From Candidatus Sphingomonas colombiensis (GTDB taxonomy: Bacteria > Pseudomonadota > Alphaproteobacteria > Sphingomonadales > Sphingomonadaceae): a stretch of DNA of 64,000 nt. This document shows, piece after piece, positions 42,833 through 51,496 of this stretch. The notes beneath the pieces are model-generated. The model was not told the DNA's origin. It worked only from the letters and a program-made list of their open reading frames with translations, and did no database searches. A program made the translations under genes and the position numbers. Location of the stretch: positions 1,185,501 to 1,249,500 of the forward strand of contig CP119315.1 in NCBI GenBank assembly GCA_029202845.1. The letters run 5' to 3'. How positions within the stretch are numbered: the stretch's first letter is position 1; each line of letters starts with the position of its first letter.

Positions 42833-44041
42833 ATGCAAACAGCGTCGGCAGCCCACATGCCCATTCCGGGGCACATCGATCCCGTGCCCGTGGAACGCAC
42901 GCTCGCACCACGTAGCGACGGGCGAATCGACCTGCTCGGGCTGTCGAAGCTCGATCTGCGCATGGCGCTGGAGACCTCGCAGCTCGAACCGAAGCAGGCG
43001 AAGCTGCGCGCCAAGCAGCTGTGGCACTGGATCTACAATCGCGGCGTCACCGATTTCGAGCTGATGACCGACATCTCGAAGACGCTGCGTCCATGGCTTG
43101 CGCAACGCTTCGTCATCAGCCGGCCCGAAGTGATCGAGGCGCAGGTCTCCACCGACGGCACGCGCAAATGGCTGCTCCGCTCGGACGACAAGCAGGATTA
43201 CGAGATGGTGTTCATCCCCGATGCCGATCGGGGAACCCTGTGCGTATCGAGCCAGGTCGGCTGCACGCTCAACTGCCGCTTCTGCCACACCGGCACGATG
43301 CGCCTCGTCCGCAACCTGACCGCGGCCGAGATCGTCGGGCAGGTGATGCTGGCGCGCGACGGGCTGGGCGAATGGCCGAGCCAGCCGGAAGGGCGGATGC
43401 TCACCAACATCGTGATGATGGGCATGGGCGAGCCGCTGTATAATTTCGATAACGTCCGCGATGCGCTGAAGCTCGTCATGGATGGCGACGGCCTTGCGCT
43501 GTCGAAGCGGCGGATCACGCTCTCCACCTCCGGCGTCGTGCCGATGATGGCGCGCGCAGGCGAAGAGATCGGCGTCAATCTGGCCGTCTCGCTCCACGCG
43601 GTGACCAAGGAAGTGCGCGACGAGATCGTGCCGCTGAACCGCAAATACGGCATCGAAGAATTGCTGCAGGCGTGCGCCGATTATCCCGGCGCCAACAACG
43701 CGCGCCGCATCACGTTCGAATATGTGATGCTGAAGGACAAGAACGATTCGGACGACGATGCACGAGAACTGGTGCGGCTGATCAAACACTATCGCCTACC
43801 CGCGAAGGTGAACCTGATCCCGTTCAACCCATGGCCCGGCGCGCCCTACGAATGCTCGACGCCGGACCGGATCAAGGCCTTCTCGAACCTCATATTCGAG
43901 GCCGGCATCTCCGCCCCCACCCGCACCCCGCGCGGACGCGACATCGATGCGGCGTGCGGCCAGCTCAAGACGGCGGCGGAGAAGAAGTCGCGTGCGGAGC
44001 TGGATCGTCAGGCGGAGGAAAAGCTCGCCGCGCTGGGGTAG
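42833..44041 (+). CDS. rlmN: 23S rRNA (adenine2503-C2)-methyltransferase
   Basis: This 402-residue radical-SAM enzyme methylates C2 of A2503 in 23S rRNA and A37 in some tRNAs. The cluster-binding Cys-x3-Cys-x2-Cys is in GCTLNCRFCHTG, the GMGEPL motif follows in VMMGMGEPLYNFD, and the second catalytic Cys is in DIDAACGQL near the C terminus. The N-terminal domain with LGLSKLDLRMALE and LWHWIYNRG fits the family. The frame is open to 42821; the ATG at 42833 is chosen by similarity of start, with modest certainty. Confidence 0.95.
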   Translation: MQTASAAHMPIPGHIDPVPVERTLAPRSDGRIDLLGLSKLDLRMALETSQLEPKQAKLRAKQLWHWIYNRGVTDFELMTDISKTLRPWLAQRFVISRPEVIEAQVSTDGTRKWLLRSDDKQDYEMVFIPDADRGTLCVSSQVGCTLNCRFCHTGTMRLVRNLTAAEIVGQVMLARDGLGEWPSQPEGRMLTNIVMMGMGEPLYNFDNVRDALKLVMDGDGLALSKRRITLSTSGVVPMMARAGEEIGVNLAVSLHAVTKEVRDEIVPLNRKYGIEELLQACADYPGANNARRITFEYVMLKDKNDSDDDARELVRLIKHYRLPAKVNLIPFNPWPGAPYECSTPDRIKAFSNLIFEAGISAPTRTPRGRDIDAACGQLKTAAEKKSRAELDRQAEEKLAALG

Positions 44042-44057
44042 GGACGATAAACGTCCC
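44041..44057. terminator. Short hairpin between convergent genes
   Basis: GGGACG-ATAAA-CGTCCC forms a six-pair stem directly at the rlmN stop codon, 12 bases before the convergent lipoprotein-like gene ends. No T-run follows on either strand, so termination efficiency is doubtful. Confidence 0.35.
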
Positions 44058-44068
44058 AGGCGCGGCCG

Positions 44069-44515
44069 TTAATGCCGGGGTCCGGAAGCATCTGGATCAA
44101 AGGGTTCAGCAGGGCCCGTTCCGACATCGCCGACGTACCACCATTTTCCTTCGCCTTCCGCGCAGCGGGCGTAGTTGCAGTCGAGCGATTGGGTCATCAG
44201 CCGGCGCAACCGGCGAACGGTTTCACAATCAACACCTGAAGCGAATTTGATTTGCGTCACCGGGATCGGAAGCAATTCGCGCGTTTGTTTAAGATTGGCC
44301 GCCATGGTGGGTTGATTCACTCGCCGACCGTTCCACGACAGTGCGCCATCAGCGGAAACCGATATAACGCTTAGACCGGAGAGAACTCCCCGCCCCTGAC
44401 GCGGCGTAATCCAGCCCGCGGGGAGCGGGCCGCACCCTTCCGCGTATGTCGATTCCTTGTGGGAGCACCCGGCGCACAGGACGGCGGCGCTCAGCAAGGC
44501 CGCCCCCAATTTCAC
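44069..44515 (-). CDS. Small lipoprotein-like hypothetical protein
   Basis: The 148-residue protein begins with GTG overlapping the methyltransferase stop by four bases. The N terminus KLGAALLSAAVLCAGCSHK looks like a lipoprotein signal with Cys after an Ala-Gly pair, although Cys at -3 is unusual. The mature part has YAEGCGPLPAGWITP, ISVSADGALSWNGRRV and a C-terminal CNYARCAEG, so disulfides are likely. The first half resembles ExbD-like periplasmic biopolymer domains only vaguely. Function unknown; last gene of the long thrC operon. Confidence 0.6.
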   Translation of the reverse strand: MKLGAALLSAAVLCAGCSHKESTYAEGCGPLPAGWITPRQGRGVLSGLSVISVSADGALSWNGRRVNQPTMAANLKQTRELLPIPVTQIKFASGVDCETVRRLRRLMTQSLDCNYARCAEGEGKWWYVGDVGTGPAEPFDPDASGPRH

Positions 44516-45384
44516 CCGTTCGACCAGCGCGCCCAGATCGCGGTCGGCAGCACCAGCCCGCGCGCTTCCTCGCGCACACCTAGCTCGCCCGCCTCGACCT
44601 TCCCGGGGAGGTCCGCGAACGCCTGTCGCAGCATCTCTCCGATCGCCAGCGCGGACATGCGGACGGCGTAAACCGTCAGAAACAGATAGCGCGAATCGGC
44701 GTCGAGCAACTGGCGGCAATCGGCGATCAGCGCCGGGAGATTTTCCTCTAGCCGCCATATCTCGCCCGTCGGGCCACGGCCGTATTTCGGCGGATCGAGC
44801 AGGATACCGTCATAGCGGCGCCCGCGCCGCACCTCGCGCGCGACGAACTTCGCCGCATCGTCGATCATCCAGCGCACCGGCGCGTCGGCCAGCCCGGAGA
44901 GCATCGCATTGCCGCGCGCCGCCTCGACCGATTTCTTCGACGCATCGACATGCACCATCCGCGCGCCGATCGCCGACATGGCAAGCGTGCCGACGCCGGT
45001 ATAGCCGAACAGGTTGAGGCATTCGGGATCGTCGCGCCCGGCGAGCTGCTCGCGCATCCAGCTCCACACCGGCGCCATATCCGGGAAGAAGCCGAGGTGG
45101 CGGAACGGCGTGGTCTGTGCAGTGAAGCGCACCTCCTGCCAGGACAGCGGCCAGCCATCGTATGGCACCGGCTCGGCGAAGCGCCATTGCCCGCCGCCGT
45201 CCTCATCGCTGCCGGGCACGAACTCGCCATGCGCGCGCCAGTCGGTCGTCGCGGGTGCCCACAGCGCCTGCGGCTCCGGGCGAATGAAGCGAAAACGGCC
45301 GTAGCGTTCGAGCTTCCGGCCATGGCCCGAATCGATCAAGCCGTAGTCGGCCCATGGCTCGCCGATGATGGTGTGCAGAGTCAC
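44512..45384 (-). CDS. Class I SAM-dependent methyltransferase (RlmI/RlmK-like)
   Basis: The 290-residue protein has the SAM-binding motif LNLFGYTGVGTLAMSAIGA, an acidic motif VHVDASKKSV, and the catalytic LLDPPKYGRG motif (DPPK) used by rRNA and nucleic-acid methyltransferases. The N-terminal 100 residues include FRHLGFFPDMAPVWSWM, as in the RlmI-like COG2521/COG1092-type group. Target is probably RNA, not certain. The start lies seven bases downstream of the thrC stop and its stop overlaps the following GTG, so it is in the thrC operon. Confidence 0.82.
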   Translation of the reverse strand: MTLHTIIGEPWADYGLIDSGHGRKLERYGRFRFIRPEPQALWAPATTDWRAHGEFVPGSDEDGGGQWRFAEPVPYDGWPLSWQEVRFTAQTTPFRHLGFFPDMAPVWSWMREQLAGRDDPECLNLFGYTGVGTLAMSAIGARMVHVDASKKSVEAARGNAMLSGLADAPVRWMIDDAAKFVAREVRRGRRYDGILLDPPKYGRGPTGEIWRLEENLPALIADCRQLLDADSRYLFLTVYAVRMSALAIGEMLRQAFADLPGKVEAGELGVREEARGLVLPTAIWARWSNG

Positions 45385-45391
45385 GCCGCGC

Positions 45392-46786
45392 TCACCCGCG
45401 CGGGCTCGCCAGCCCGGCGATATAGCCGCTCACCGCATCGAACGTCGCGTCGAGCGTGACATAGCGTTCCTCGCGCTCGAACAGATCGCCGACGCGCGCG
45501 GGCAGCGACGGCCGGATGCCGGTCGCGCGCTCCACCGCGTCGCGGAACTTTGCCGGGTGCGCGGTCGCCAGCGTCACCATCGGCACGTCGCCGGCATGGC
45601 GGCGCGCTGCGGCGAGGCCGATCGCGCTGTGCGGATCGATCACCTGGCCCGCGCGCTCGCTCGCCCAGCGCATCGCCAGCGCCATATCGTCGACATCGAC
45701 GCGCTCGCTGGCGAACAGCGTCGCCGCACCCTGATGCTGCGCGTTGCTGAGCCGCATCGCGCGCGTCGCCTCGAATCCGCGCATCTGCTCCGCGAGCGCC
45801 GCACCATCGCGCCCGCCGAGATCGAACAGCAGCCGCTCGAAGTTGGACGAGACCTGGATATCCATCGATGGCGTCGGCGTCAGCACGACATCGCGGCACG
45901 AATAATCGCCGCTCGCCAGCGCGCGCGCGAGGATGTCGTTCACGTTGGTCGCCACCACCAGCTTCGCCACCGGCAGCCCCATCTTCGCGGCGACATAGCC
46001 CGCGAAAACGTCCCCGAAGTTGCCGGTCGGCACGCTGAACGCCACCGAACGCTCCGGCGCGCCGAGCCGTACGGCGGCGTAGAAATAATAGACCACCTGC
46101 GCCATCAGCCGCGCCCAGTTGATCGAATTGACCGCCGACAGATTGAACCGACCCGAGAAAGCGGAATCGTTGAACATCGCCTTCACCAGCGCCTGCGCCT
46201 GGTCGAAATCACCCCGGATCGCGATATTATAGACGTTGGGCGCACCCACGGTCGTCATCTGGCGCCGCTGCACCTCGCTCACCCGGCCTTCGGGGTGGAG
46301 CATGAAGATATCGACGCCCGCGCGGCCCGCCACCGCGTCGATCGCCGCCGACCCGGTATCGCCGGACGTCGCGCCGACGATCGTCAGATGCTTGTCCGAA
46401 CCGGAAAGGAACTTCTCGAACAACAGCCCGAGCAATTGCAGCGCGACATCCTTGAACGCCAGCGTCGGGCCGTGGAACAGTTCAAGCAGCCATTGATCAT
46501 GATCGAGCTGGACGAGCGGGGTGACGGCGGCATGATCGAAGCGGCCATAAGCGGCGGTGCACAATGCCTTCAGTTCATCGCGCGTCAGGCTGCCTGCGAC
46601 GAACGGCGCCATCACGGCCACCGCCGTATCGACATAGGACAGGCCGGCGAGCGCGGCGATCTCGTCGCGGGTCAGCGTCGGCCATTGCTCGGGAAGGTAC
46701 AGGCCACCGTCGGAGGCGAGACCAGCGAGCGTGACGTCGCGGAAATCGAGCGCGGGCGCGGCGCCGCGGGTGGAGATATAGCGCAT
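45392..46786 (-). CDS. thrC: Threonine synthase
   Basis: The 464-residue PLP enzyme converts O-phosphohomoserine into threonine. It begins MRYISTRGAAPALDFRDVTLAGLASDGGLYLPEQWP, and the PLP lysine is in HGPTLAFKDVALQLLG. Also seen are VGATSGDTGSAAIDA for the phosphate site and VPTGNFGDVFAGYVA. It follows the SURF1 gene after 11 bases in a long minus-strand run of oxidase assembly genes, an arrangement that is common in sphingomonads. The reading frame is open far upstream but the true start is the ATG at 46786. Confidence 0.95.
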   Translation of the reverse strand: MRYISTRGAAPALDFRDVTLAGLASDGGLYLPEQWPTLTRDEIAALAGLSYVDTAVAVMAPFVAGSLTRDELKALCTAAYGRFDHAAVTPLVQLDHDQWLLELFHGPTLAFKDVALQLLGLLFEKFLSGSDKHLTIVGATSGDTGSAAIDAVAGRAGVDIFMLHPEGRVSEVQRRQMTTVGAPNVYNIAIRGDFDQAQALVKAMFNDSAFSGRFNLSAVNSINWARLMAQVVYYFYAAVRLGAPERSVAFSVPTGNFGDVFAGYVAAKMGLPVAKLVVATNVNDILARALASGDYSCRDVVLTPTPSMDIQVSSNFERLLFDLGGRDGAALAEQMRGFEATRAMRLSNAQHQGAATLFASERVDVDDMALAMRWASERAGQVIDPHSAIGLAAARRHAGDVPMVTLATAHPAKFRDAVERATGIRPSLPARVGDLFEREERYVTLDATFDAVSGYIAGLASPRG

Positions 46787-46797
46787 GAGTGGCGCGC

Positions 46798-47415
46798 CTA
46801 ACGCGCGTCGCCCGCGCGGGCAATCCTCCGTCGCACCGCAAGCACATAGATCACGCCCGCGACGCCTGCGAAGAAGAACCATTGAAACGCATAAGCGAAG
46901 TGATTGTTGGGCACGATGCCGATATCCGGCCGCGTGTTCGCCGCGAGGCCGGGCGCGGGCGTATCGGAGACGAGCAACAGTTCGCGCGGCACATGATCGA
47001 ACAGCCCGGCGATCAGCGGGCGCGCATCCGGCGCGTGGCTGATCCAGCCGGTCACCTTGCCGCCGGGCCATTCGACCTTGGCATCGGGATCGCGGGTCGT
47101 GCCGAGTTGCACCTGCATCCCGGGCCCTTCCGCCCCAGTGCGGCAATGCGCGATCAGGCGATATCCCGCGTTGCCGGCACCTGCTCGCTCGATTCGCGCA
47201 ATCGACAGGCAGAAGCCACTTGCCCTGCGGAACAGCAGCGAATCATCGGGGAAGCGCGGGAAGGCGACCGCCGGCTTAGCCGGGTTGGCGGAGAGCTGCG
47301 CGAGTTGCGCCTCTTTCTCCGGCAGGCGGATCAGCAATTGCCACAGCCCAAGCCCGATCATCGCCGCCACCGCGAGCGTCACGAGGATCGTGGGGATGAC
47401 CGGCCAGCGTTTCAT
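46798..47415 (-). CDS. SURF1 family cytochrome oxidase assembly protein
   Basis: The 205-residue protein has two membrane segments, one at the N terminus (PTILVTLAVAAMIGLGLWQLLI) and one at the C terminus (NNHFAYAFQWFFFAGVAGVIYVLAV), with a periplasmic domain between, as in SURF1. SURF1 helps insert heme a into subunit I of the aa3-type oxidase. The family GLGxWQ and NNHFxYAxQWF motifs are clear. Its start overlaps the DUF983 gene by four bases, and it sits in an operon with subunit III and CtaG. Confidence 0.9.
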   Translation of the reverse strand: MKRWPVIPTILVTLAVAAMIGLGLWQLLIRLPEKEAQLAQLSANPAKPAVAFPRFPDDSLLFRRASGFCLSIARIERAGAGNAGYRLIAHCRTGAEGPGMQVQLGTTRDPDAKVEWPGGKVTGWISHAPDARPLIAGLFDHVPRELLLVSDTPAPGLAANTRPDIGIVPNNHFAYAFQWFFFAGVAGVIYVLAVRRRIARAGDAR

Positions 47416-47858
47416 TGCTTCAATCGCCCTTCACGCGCGGCATTGCGATATTCGAGCGCGATCAGCCACCCCTTGGCGAGCCTGAGGCTCAGGATCACGC
47501 CCGCCAGCGTCACGGGCGTCCAGAGCAGAAGCTGGACCCACAATGGCGGCCCGACGGTCAGCTCAAGCGTAACCGCGCCGATCGTGACCAGCGCGCCAAG
47601 GATCAGGGTGAGGAATGCCGCCGGCCCATCGCCGACGTTGAAGGCGGCATAGTCCAGCCCGCAGGCGCGGCACCGATCCGCGAATTTTATCCAGCCGGCG
47701 AACAGCGTCTTCGCGCCACACCGGGGACACAGGCCCTTGAGGCCGCAATCGAGTGGGCGCGGCTGGCTTGTCGCCGCCGCGCCCGGCTCATTCTTTTCCG
47801 GGATTTCCGTGCTGGCGGGTGCTTCCACCCGCCCCGAAACCCCGTCCGGCTCAGCCAC
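47412..47858 (-). CDS. DUF983 family zinc-ribbon membrane protein
   Basis: The 148-residue protein has a disordered, acidic lead, then a zinc ribbon (GLCPRCGAKTLFAGWIKFADRCRACG, two CxxC pairs), and two membrane helices around FLTLILGALVTIGAV and LLLWTPVTLAGVILSL. This is DUF983, which in alphaproteobacteria sits in cytochrome oxidase operons and may serve in its assembly. GTG start at 47858 overlaps the coxC stop by eight bases, placing it under the same transcript. The longer open frame upstream lies over coxC and is rejected. Confidence 0.85.
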   Translation of the reverse strand: MAEPDGVSGRVEAPASTEIPEKNEPGAAATSQPRPLDCGLKGLCPRCGAKTLFAGWIKFADRCRACGLDYAAFNVGDGPAAFLTLILGALVTIGAVTLELTVGPPLWVQLLLWTPVTLAGVILSLRLAKGWLIALEYRNAAREGRLKQ

Positions 47859-48777
47859 CGTGGACCGGCGCGCCCCAACCGCCCCAGACGTAGATCGAGA
47901 CGAAGAGGAACAGCCACACCACGTCGACGAAGTGCCAGTACCACGCCGCCGCTTCGAAGCCGAAATGCTGGCGCGGGGTGAAGTCACCCTTGTACGCCCG
48001 GATCAGGCACACGATCAGGAAGATCGTGCCGATGATCACGTGAAAGCCGTGGAAGCCCGTCGCCATGAAGAACGACGCGCCATAGTTCAGCCCCTTGAAC
48101 GGGAAGGGCGCGTGAATGTACTCATAAGCCTGGATCGAGGTGAAGATCAGGCCGAGCACGATCGTCAGCCACAGGCCCTTGAGCACGCTGTCGCGATCGC
48201 CCACGCCGATCAGACCCCACAGGCCGACCTTCTCGCCGCCGCGCTGATTGTGGATCAGCGCATGGTGCGCCCAGGTGACGGTGGTGCCGCTGGTCAGCAG
48301 GATCAGCGTGTTGAGCAGCGGAAGCTCGAAGGCGTTGATCACCTCCAGCCCCTTGGGCGGCCATTGCGCCGCGATCGCAGCAGCGCCCTCAGCCGCATGC
48401 TCGACCTGCCCGTTGACGTAACTGATCGCCGCCGGGAACAGGGCAAAATCGAAATAGGCCCAGAACCATCCGACGAAGAACATCACTTCCGAAGCGATGA
48501 ACAGGATCATGCCGTAACGGAAATGGAGCTGCACGACCGGCGTGTGATCGCCCGCATGCGCTTCCTTGATCACGTTGCGCCACCAGCAGAACATGGTGAA
48601 CAGCACCGCTGCCACCCCGGCGAAGAACAGGAAGCCGCCCCCATTGGGCTTCCCCACGTGCCCACCGTGCATCCACATGATGCCGCCGGCCGCCATCGCG
48701 AGCGCGGAGAACGAGCCGATCAGCGGCCACGGATCGGGGGGCAGGATGTGGTAATCGTGGTTCTTCGCGCCGGCCAT
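47851..48777 (-). CDS. coxC: Cytochrome c oxidase subunit III
   Basis: The 308-residue protein is the seven-helix subunit III of an aa3-type oxidase. Conserved parts include DPWPLIGSFSALAMAAGGIMWMH at the start, MFCWWRNVIKEAHAGDHTPVVQLHFRYGMILFIASEVMFFVGWFWAYF, and the C-terminal GFHGFHVIIGTIFLIVCLIR and AAWYWHFVDVVWLFLF. It stabilises the proton-pumping core. The order ctaB, small protein, ctaG, coxC, DUF983, SURF1 is a typical assembly operon, but the genes for subunits I and II are not in it. Confidence 0.95.
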   Translation of the reverse strand: MAGAKNHDYHILPPDPWPLIGSFSALAMAAGGIMWMHGGHVGKPNGGGFLFFAGVAAVLFTMFCWWRNVIKEAHAGDHTPVVQLHFRYGMILFIASEVMFFVGWFWAYFDFALFPAAISYVNGQVEHAAEGAAAIAAQWPPKGLEVINAFELPLLNTLILLTSGTTVTWAHHALIHNQRGGEKVGLWGLIGVGDRDSVLKGLWLTIVLGLIFTSIQAYEYIHAPFPFKGLNYGASFFMATGFHGFHVIIGTIFLIVCLIRAYKGDFTPRQHFGFEAAAWYWHFVDVVWLFLFVSIYVWGGWGAPVHGG

Positions 48778-48811
48778 TCGTTGCGTTCCCTGTTCCTAAG
48801 TGGCTGGTTCT

Positions 48812-49351
48812 CTAGCTTGCGGTCTTGTCGGAATCCACCGGGTAAAATGTATAGCTCAGTGTGATCGTCTCGACATCCTTGGTGTCGGGATCGGTCAGGA
48901 TCTTCGGATCGACGAAGAAGATCACCGGCATACGCACCGTTTCGCCCGGTTTCAGCGTCTGCTGGGTAAAGCAGAAACACTCGATCTTGGTGAAATATTT
49001 GCCTGCCTGATAAGGCGTTACGTTATAGGTCGCGGTGCCGGTGACGGGCACGGCCGCGCGATTGGTGGCGGTGAAAAACGCCATGTCGCGTGCGCCCACC
49101 TCCACCGTCTCGCTGCCCTGTTCGGGCGCGAAGCGCCACGGCAGGCGCGAACTGGTGTTGGCATCGAAATCGATGCGGATCGCGCGATGCACGCTGCCCG
49201 GCGCGGTCAGCCCGCGCTGGGTGGTGCCGTTGAGCCCGGTCACCTGACAGAACAGGCGGTAAAGCGGGACGCTGGCGAAGGCGAGCCCGGTCATGAAGCA
49301 GATGCCGAGCACCGCGAACAGCGCGGTGCGCGTGGTACGCGCGATCTTCAT
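48812..49351 (-). CDS. ctaG: Cytochrome c oxidase assembly protein CtaG/Cox11
   Basis: The 179-residue copper chaperone has an N-terminal membrane anchor (RTALFAVLGICFMTGLAFASVPLYRLFC) and a periplasmic immunoglobulin-like domain with the copper-binding KIECFCFTQQTL motif. It delivers copper to the CuB site of oxidase subunit I. The start at 49351 overlaps the stop of the 46-residue membrane protein gene (ATGA); upstream open frame is not protein-like. The SYTFYPVDSD C terminus is typical. Confidence 0.94.
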   Translation of the reverse strand: MKIARTTRTALFAVLGICFMTGLAFASVPLYRLFCQVTGLNGTTQRGLTAPGSVHRAIRIDFDANTSSRLPWRFAPEQGSETVEVGARDMAFFTATNRAAVPVTGTATYNVTPYQAGKYFTKIECFCFTQQTLKPGETVRMPVIFFVDPKILTDPDTKDVETITLSYTFYPVDSDKTAS

Positions 49352-49488
49352 CTGATCGGCATCCCCGCCTTGATCTTCACCATGGTGATCGCGAACACCA
49401 GAATGACGAACGCGCCCAGCAGCACCGCCATCACGATCGCGCGGCCCTTCTGGCGCTGGCGGATCAGTTTTTCTTCTTCCTTGTTCAT
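49348..49488 (-). CDS. Small single-span membrane protein of cox operon, 46 residues
   Basis: This short gene lies between ctaB and ctaG, overlapping both by four bases (ATGA). The protein starts MNKEEEKLIRQRQKGRAIVM, then has one membrane helix (AVLLGAFVILVFAITMV) and ends KIKAGMPIR. A small protein in this exact place is common in alphaproteobacterial cox operons and is often annotated only as a cytochrome oxidase accessory protein (CoxF-like). The double overlap gives strong support that it is translated. Confidence 0.8.
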   Translation of the reverse strand: MNKEEEKLIRQRQKGRAIVMAVLLGAFVILVFAITMVKIKAGMPIR

Positions 49489-50396
49489 GCCACCCACCGG
49501 TCAATCACCAGCGCGCCGAACACGACGAACAGGTAGAGAATCGAATATTTGAACAGCGCCTTTTCAGGCTTCATCGCATCATCCGGCTGGCTCGTGCGGG
49601 TCGCGACGCGCAAGGCGAGCAACCCGAACCATGCCGTTGTGACGATCGACACCACGCCATAGATCGAGCCGGAGAGCCCCAATGGCCACGGCAACACCGC
49701 CGCCACGGCCATCGGAATCGTGTAGAGCCCGATCTGGTGCCGCGTGGTGCGCTCACCCGCCACCACGGGCAGCATCGGGATGCCGGCATTGGCGTAGTCG
49801 GTCTTCACGAACAGCGCGAGCGCCCAGAAATGCGGCGGCGTCCACAGGAAGACGAGCAGGAACAGCAGCAGCGGGAGCAGGGTGACATGCCCGGTCGCGG
49901 CAGCCCAGCCGATCAGCGGCGGGAAGGCACCGGCCGCGCCGCCGATCACGATATTCTGCGGCGTGCGCGGCTTTAGCCACACGGTGTAGATCAGCACGTA
50001 GAACAGGATCGACACGGCAAGGATCGCCGCCGCCAGCACGTTGATCGCCAGCCCCATCAGGATCACGGAGAAAGACCCGAGCCCGACGCCGAAGTGCAAC
50101 GCCGCCTGGCGCTCCATCCGCCCGGCCGGCAGCGGGCGCTCCGCGGTGCGACGCATCACAGCGTCGATATCCGCTTCATACCATTGGTTGAGCGCCCCTG
50201 CCGCCCCCGCGCCGAGCGCGATGCACAGAATCGCGGTGAACCCCAGCACGGCATTGATGCGATGCCCATCGATCGCCGGCGCGGCGAGCAGGCCACACAG
50301 GCCGGTAAAGACGACAAGCGTCATCACCCGGGGCTTGGTCAGCGCCAGGAAATCCCGCCAATGGGCTGGCGGCAGAAGGGGGGAGGTGGTGCTCAT
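49485..50396 (-). CDS. ctaB: Protoheme IX farnesyltransferase (heme O synthase)
   Basis: The 303-residue UbiA-family membrane enzyme attaches farnesyl to heme B to give heme O. The first prenyl-diphosphate motif is in LNQWYEADIDAVMRRTAERPLP, with the second around the KTDYANAGIPMLP loop, and about nine helices are expected. The start is set at MSTTSPLLPPAHWRDFLALTKPRVM. First gene of the minus-strand cox assembly operon. The 249 bp upstream up to the cobalamin adenosyltransferase hold no subunit I or II gene, unlike in many relatives. Confidence 0.93.
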   Translation of the reverse strand: MSTTSPLLPPAHWRDFLALTKPRVMTLVVFTGLCGLLAAPAIDGHRINAVLGFTAILCIALGAGAAGALNQWYEADIDAVMRRTAERPLPAGRMERQAALHFGVGLGSFSVILMGLAINVLAAAILAVSILFYVLIYTVWLKPRTPQNIVIGGAAGAFPPLIGWAAATGHVTLLPLLLFLLVFLWTPPHFWALALFVKTDYANAGIPMLPVVAGERTTRHQIGLYTIPMAVAAVLPWPLGLSGSIYGVVSIVTTAWFGLLALRVATRTSQPDDAMKPEKALFKYSILYLFVVFGALVIDRWVA

Positions 50397-50645
50397 GGCA
50401 AGTTCGCCGCCGCCATAGCCCGTCGCGTCGCGTGGGAAAAGGCCTGCGTGGATGGGGGCGACCTGCCCCCGGTTTGCGAAGGCGCGGAATCTCGGCGGAA
50501 GCCTCAGCAAGTTACTCGGCCGGGCGTCGCTGAAGGGCTGGAAATGGCGAAATTCAGCCGATTTTCCGGGCACGCCTCCCGCGCGTCCCGCCCTTCACAA
50601 AGCAGCGAACGGGTGGAGGCATGCCTGTGCCATTGCTCCGCCGCT

Positions 50646-51206
50646 TTATCGTGAGCCGCCGGGCACCCACAATATGTCGCCACCGGCGCGCAGGTTCACC
50701 ACGCGACAGGCGACGAACAGGAAATCGGACAAGCGGTTGAGGTAGATCAGCGCCTGTGGATTGGCGCCACTGCCGATAGCCACCGCGGACCGTTCCGCGC
50801 GCCGTGAAATCGCGCGCGCCAGATGCAGCGCCGCCGCCGCGCCGCCGGGCAGGATGAAGCTGCGCAGCGGGGGCACCTCGGCGTTCATCGCGTCGATCTC
50901 CGCCTCCAGCCGCTCGATCTGCGCGGGCACGATGCGCAACGTCATTTCGGTCGGCGTGAAATCTTCGCCGGGGGTCGCGAGATCGGCTCCAAGATCGAAC
51001 AGGTCGTTCTGGATTCGTCCGAGCGCGGCGACCAGCGCCGGATCGTCGGCCAGCCCGGCAATCGCCACACCGATGGCGGAGTTCGTTTCATCGACATCGC
51101 CGATCGCCTGCATCCGCGCATCCGTCTTGGAAACGCGGCTGCCGTCGACGAGCCCGGTCGTCCCCGCATCGCCCGTGCGGGTGTAGATCTTGTTCAGCTT
51201 GACCAT
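50646..51206 (-). CDS. Cob(I)alamin adenosyltransferase, PduO type
   Basis: The 186-residue protein transfers adenosyl from ATP to cob(I)alamin. The PduO-type ATP-binding start, KIYTRTGDAGTTGLVDGSRVSKTDARMQAIGDVDETNSAIG, is present, with RRAERSAVAI and LIYLNRLSDFLFVACR near the C terminus. Enzymes of this type serve adenosylcobalamin-dependent mutases or reductases, encoded elsewhere. It is followed on the same strand by nothing closer than ctaB, 249 bp away, and is preceded by a HIG1 gene after 42 bases. Confidence 0.93.
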   Translation of the reverse strand: MVKLNKIYTRTGDAGTTGLVDGSRVSKTDARMQAIGDVDETNSAIGVAIAGLADDPALVAALGRIQNDLFDLGADLATPGEDFTPTEMTLRIVPAQIERLEAEIDAMNAEVPPLRSFILPGGAAAALHLARAISRRAERSAVAIGSGANPQALIYLNRLSDFLFVACRVVNLRAGGDILWVPGGSR

Positions 51207-51248
51207 TTCATTCCTTGCCGCGCGCCGCCTCGTCCGGAAGTGGGCGTC

Positions 51249-51485
51249 TCAGGGGCGGCCCATCGAGAACAACAGCACCACGCAGATCAGGATCGCCAGC
51301 GCCTGAAACAGGATGCGCTGCTGCATCATCCGGTTGGACTTGAGCTGGGTCGCGCTCGGGCCGGTACCGCCTTCGCCGCGCGCCTCGGCGCTGGCACCCT
51401 GAAGGAAGGTGACGACGCCGCGCACAAGCGCGACCACCGTAGCGATCATCGCTGCCACCAGCAGGATGATGAGGAAAATCTTCAT
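51249..51485 (-). CDS. HIG1-domain twin-transmembrane protein
   Basis: The 78-residue protein has two hydrophobic helices, FLIILLVAAMIATVVALVRGVV and ILFQALAILICVVLLFSM, joined by a polar loop containing KSNRMMQQRI, as in the HIG1/respiratory-supercomplex-factor family. Mitochondrial homologues associate with cytochrome oxidase. In bacteria the role is unclear, but its nearness to the cox assembly genes fits a link with respiration. The start is the ATG at 51485, 11 bases after the end of the GluQRS gene. Confidence 0.82.
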   Translation of the reverse strand: MKIFLIILLVAAMIATVVALVRGVVTFLQGASAEARGEGGTGPSATQLKSNRMMQQRILFQALAILICVVLLFSMGRP

Positions 51486-51496
51486 GGCGGATTCCC

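Noticed and set aside
45365..46801. Plus-strand open frame of 478 codons over thrC
   Set aside because: Antisense to thrC, no recognisable motif, Arg/His-rich composition.
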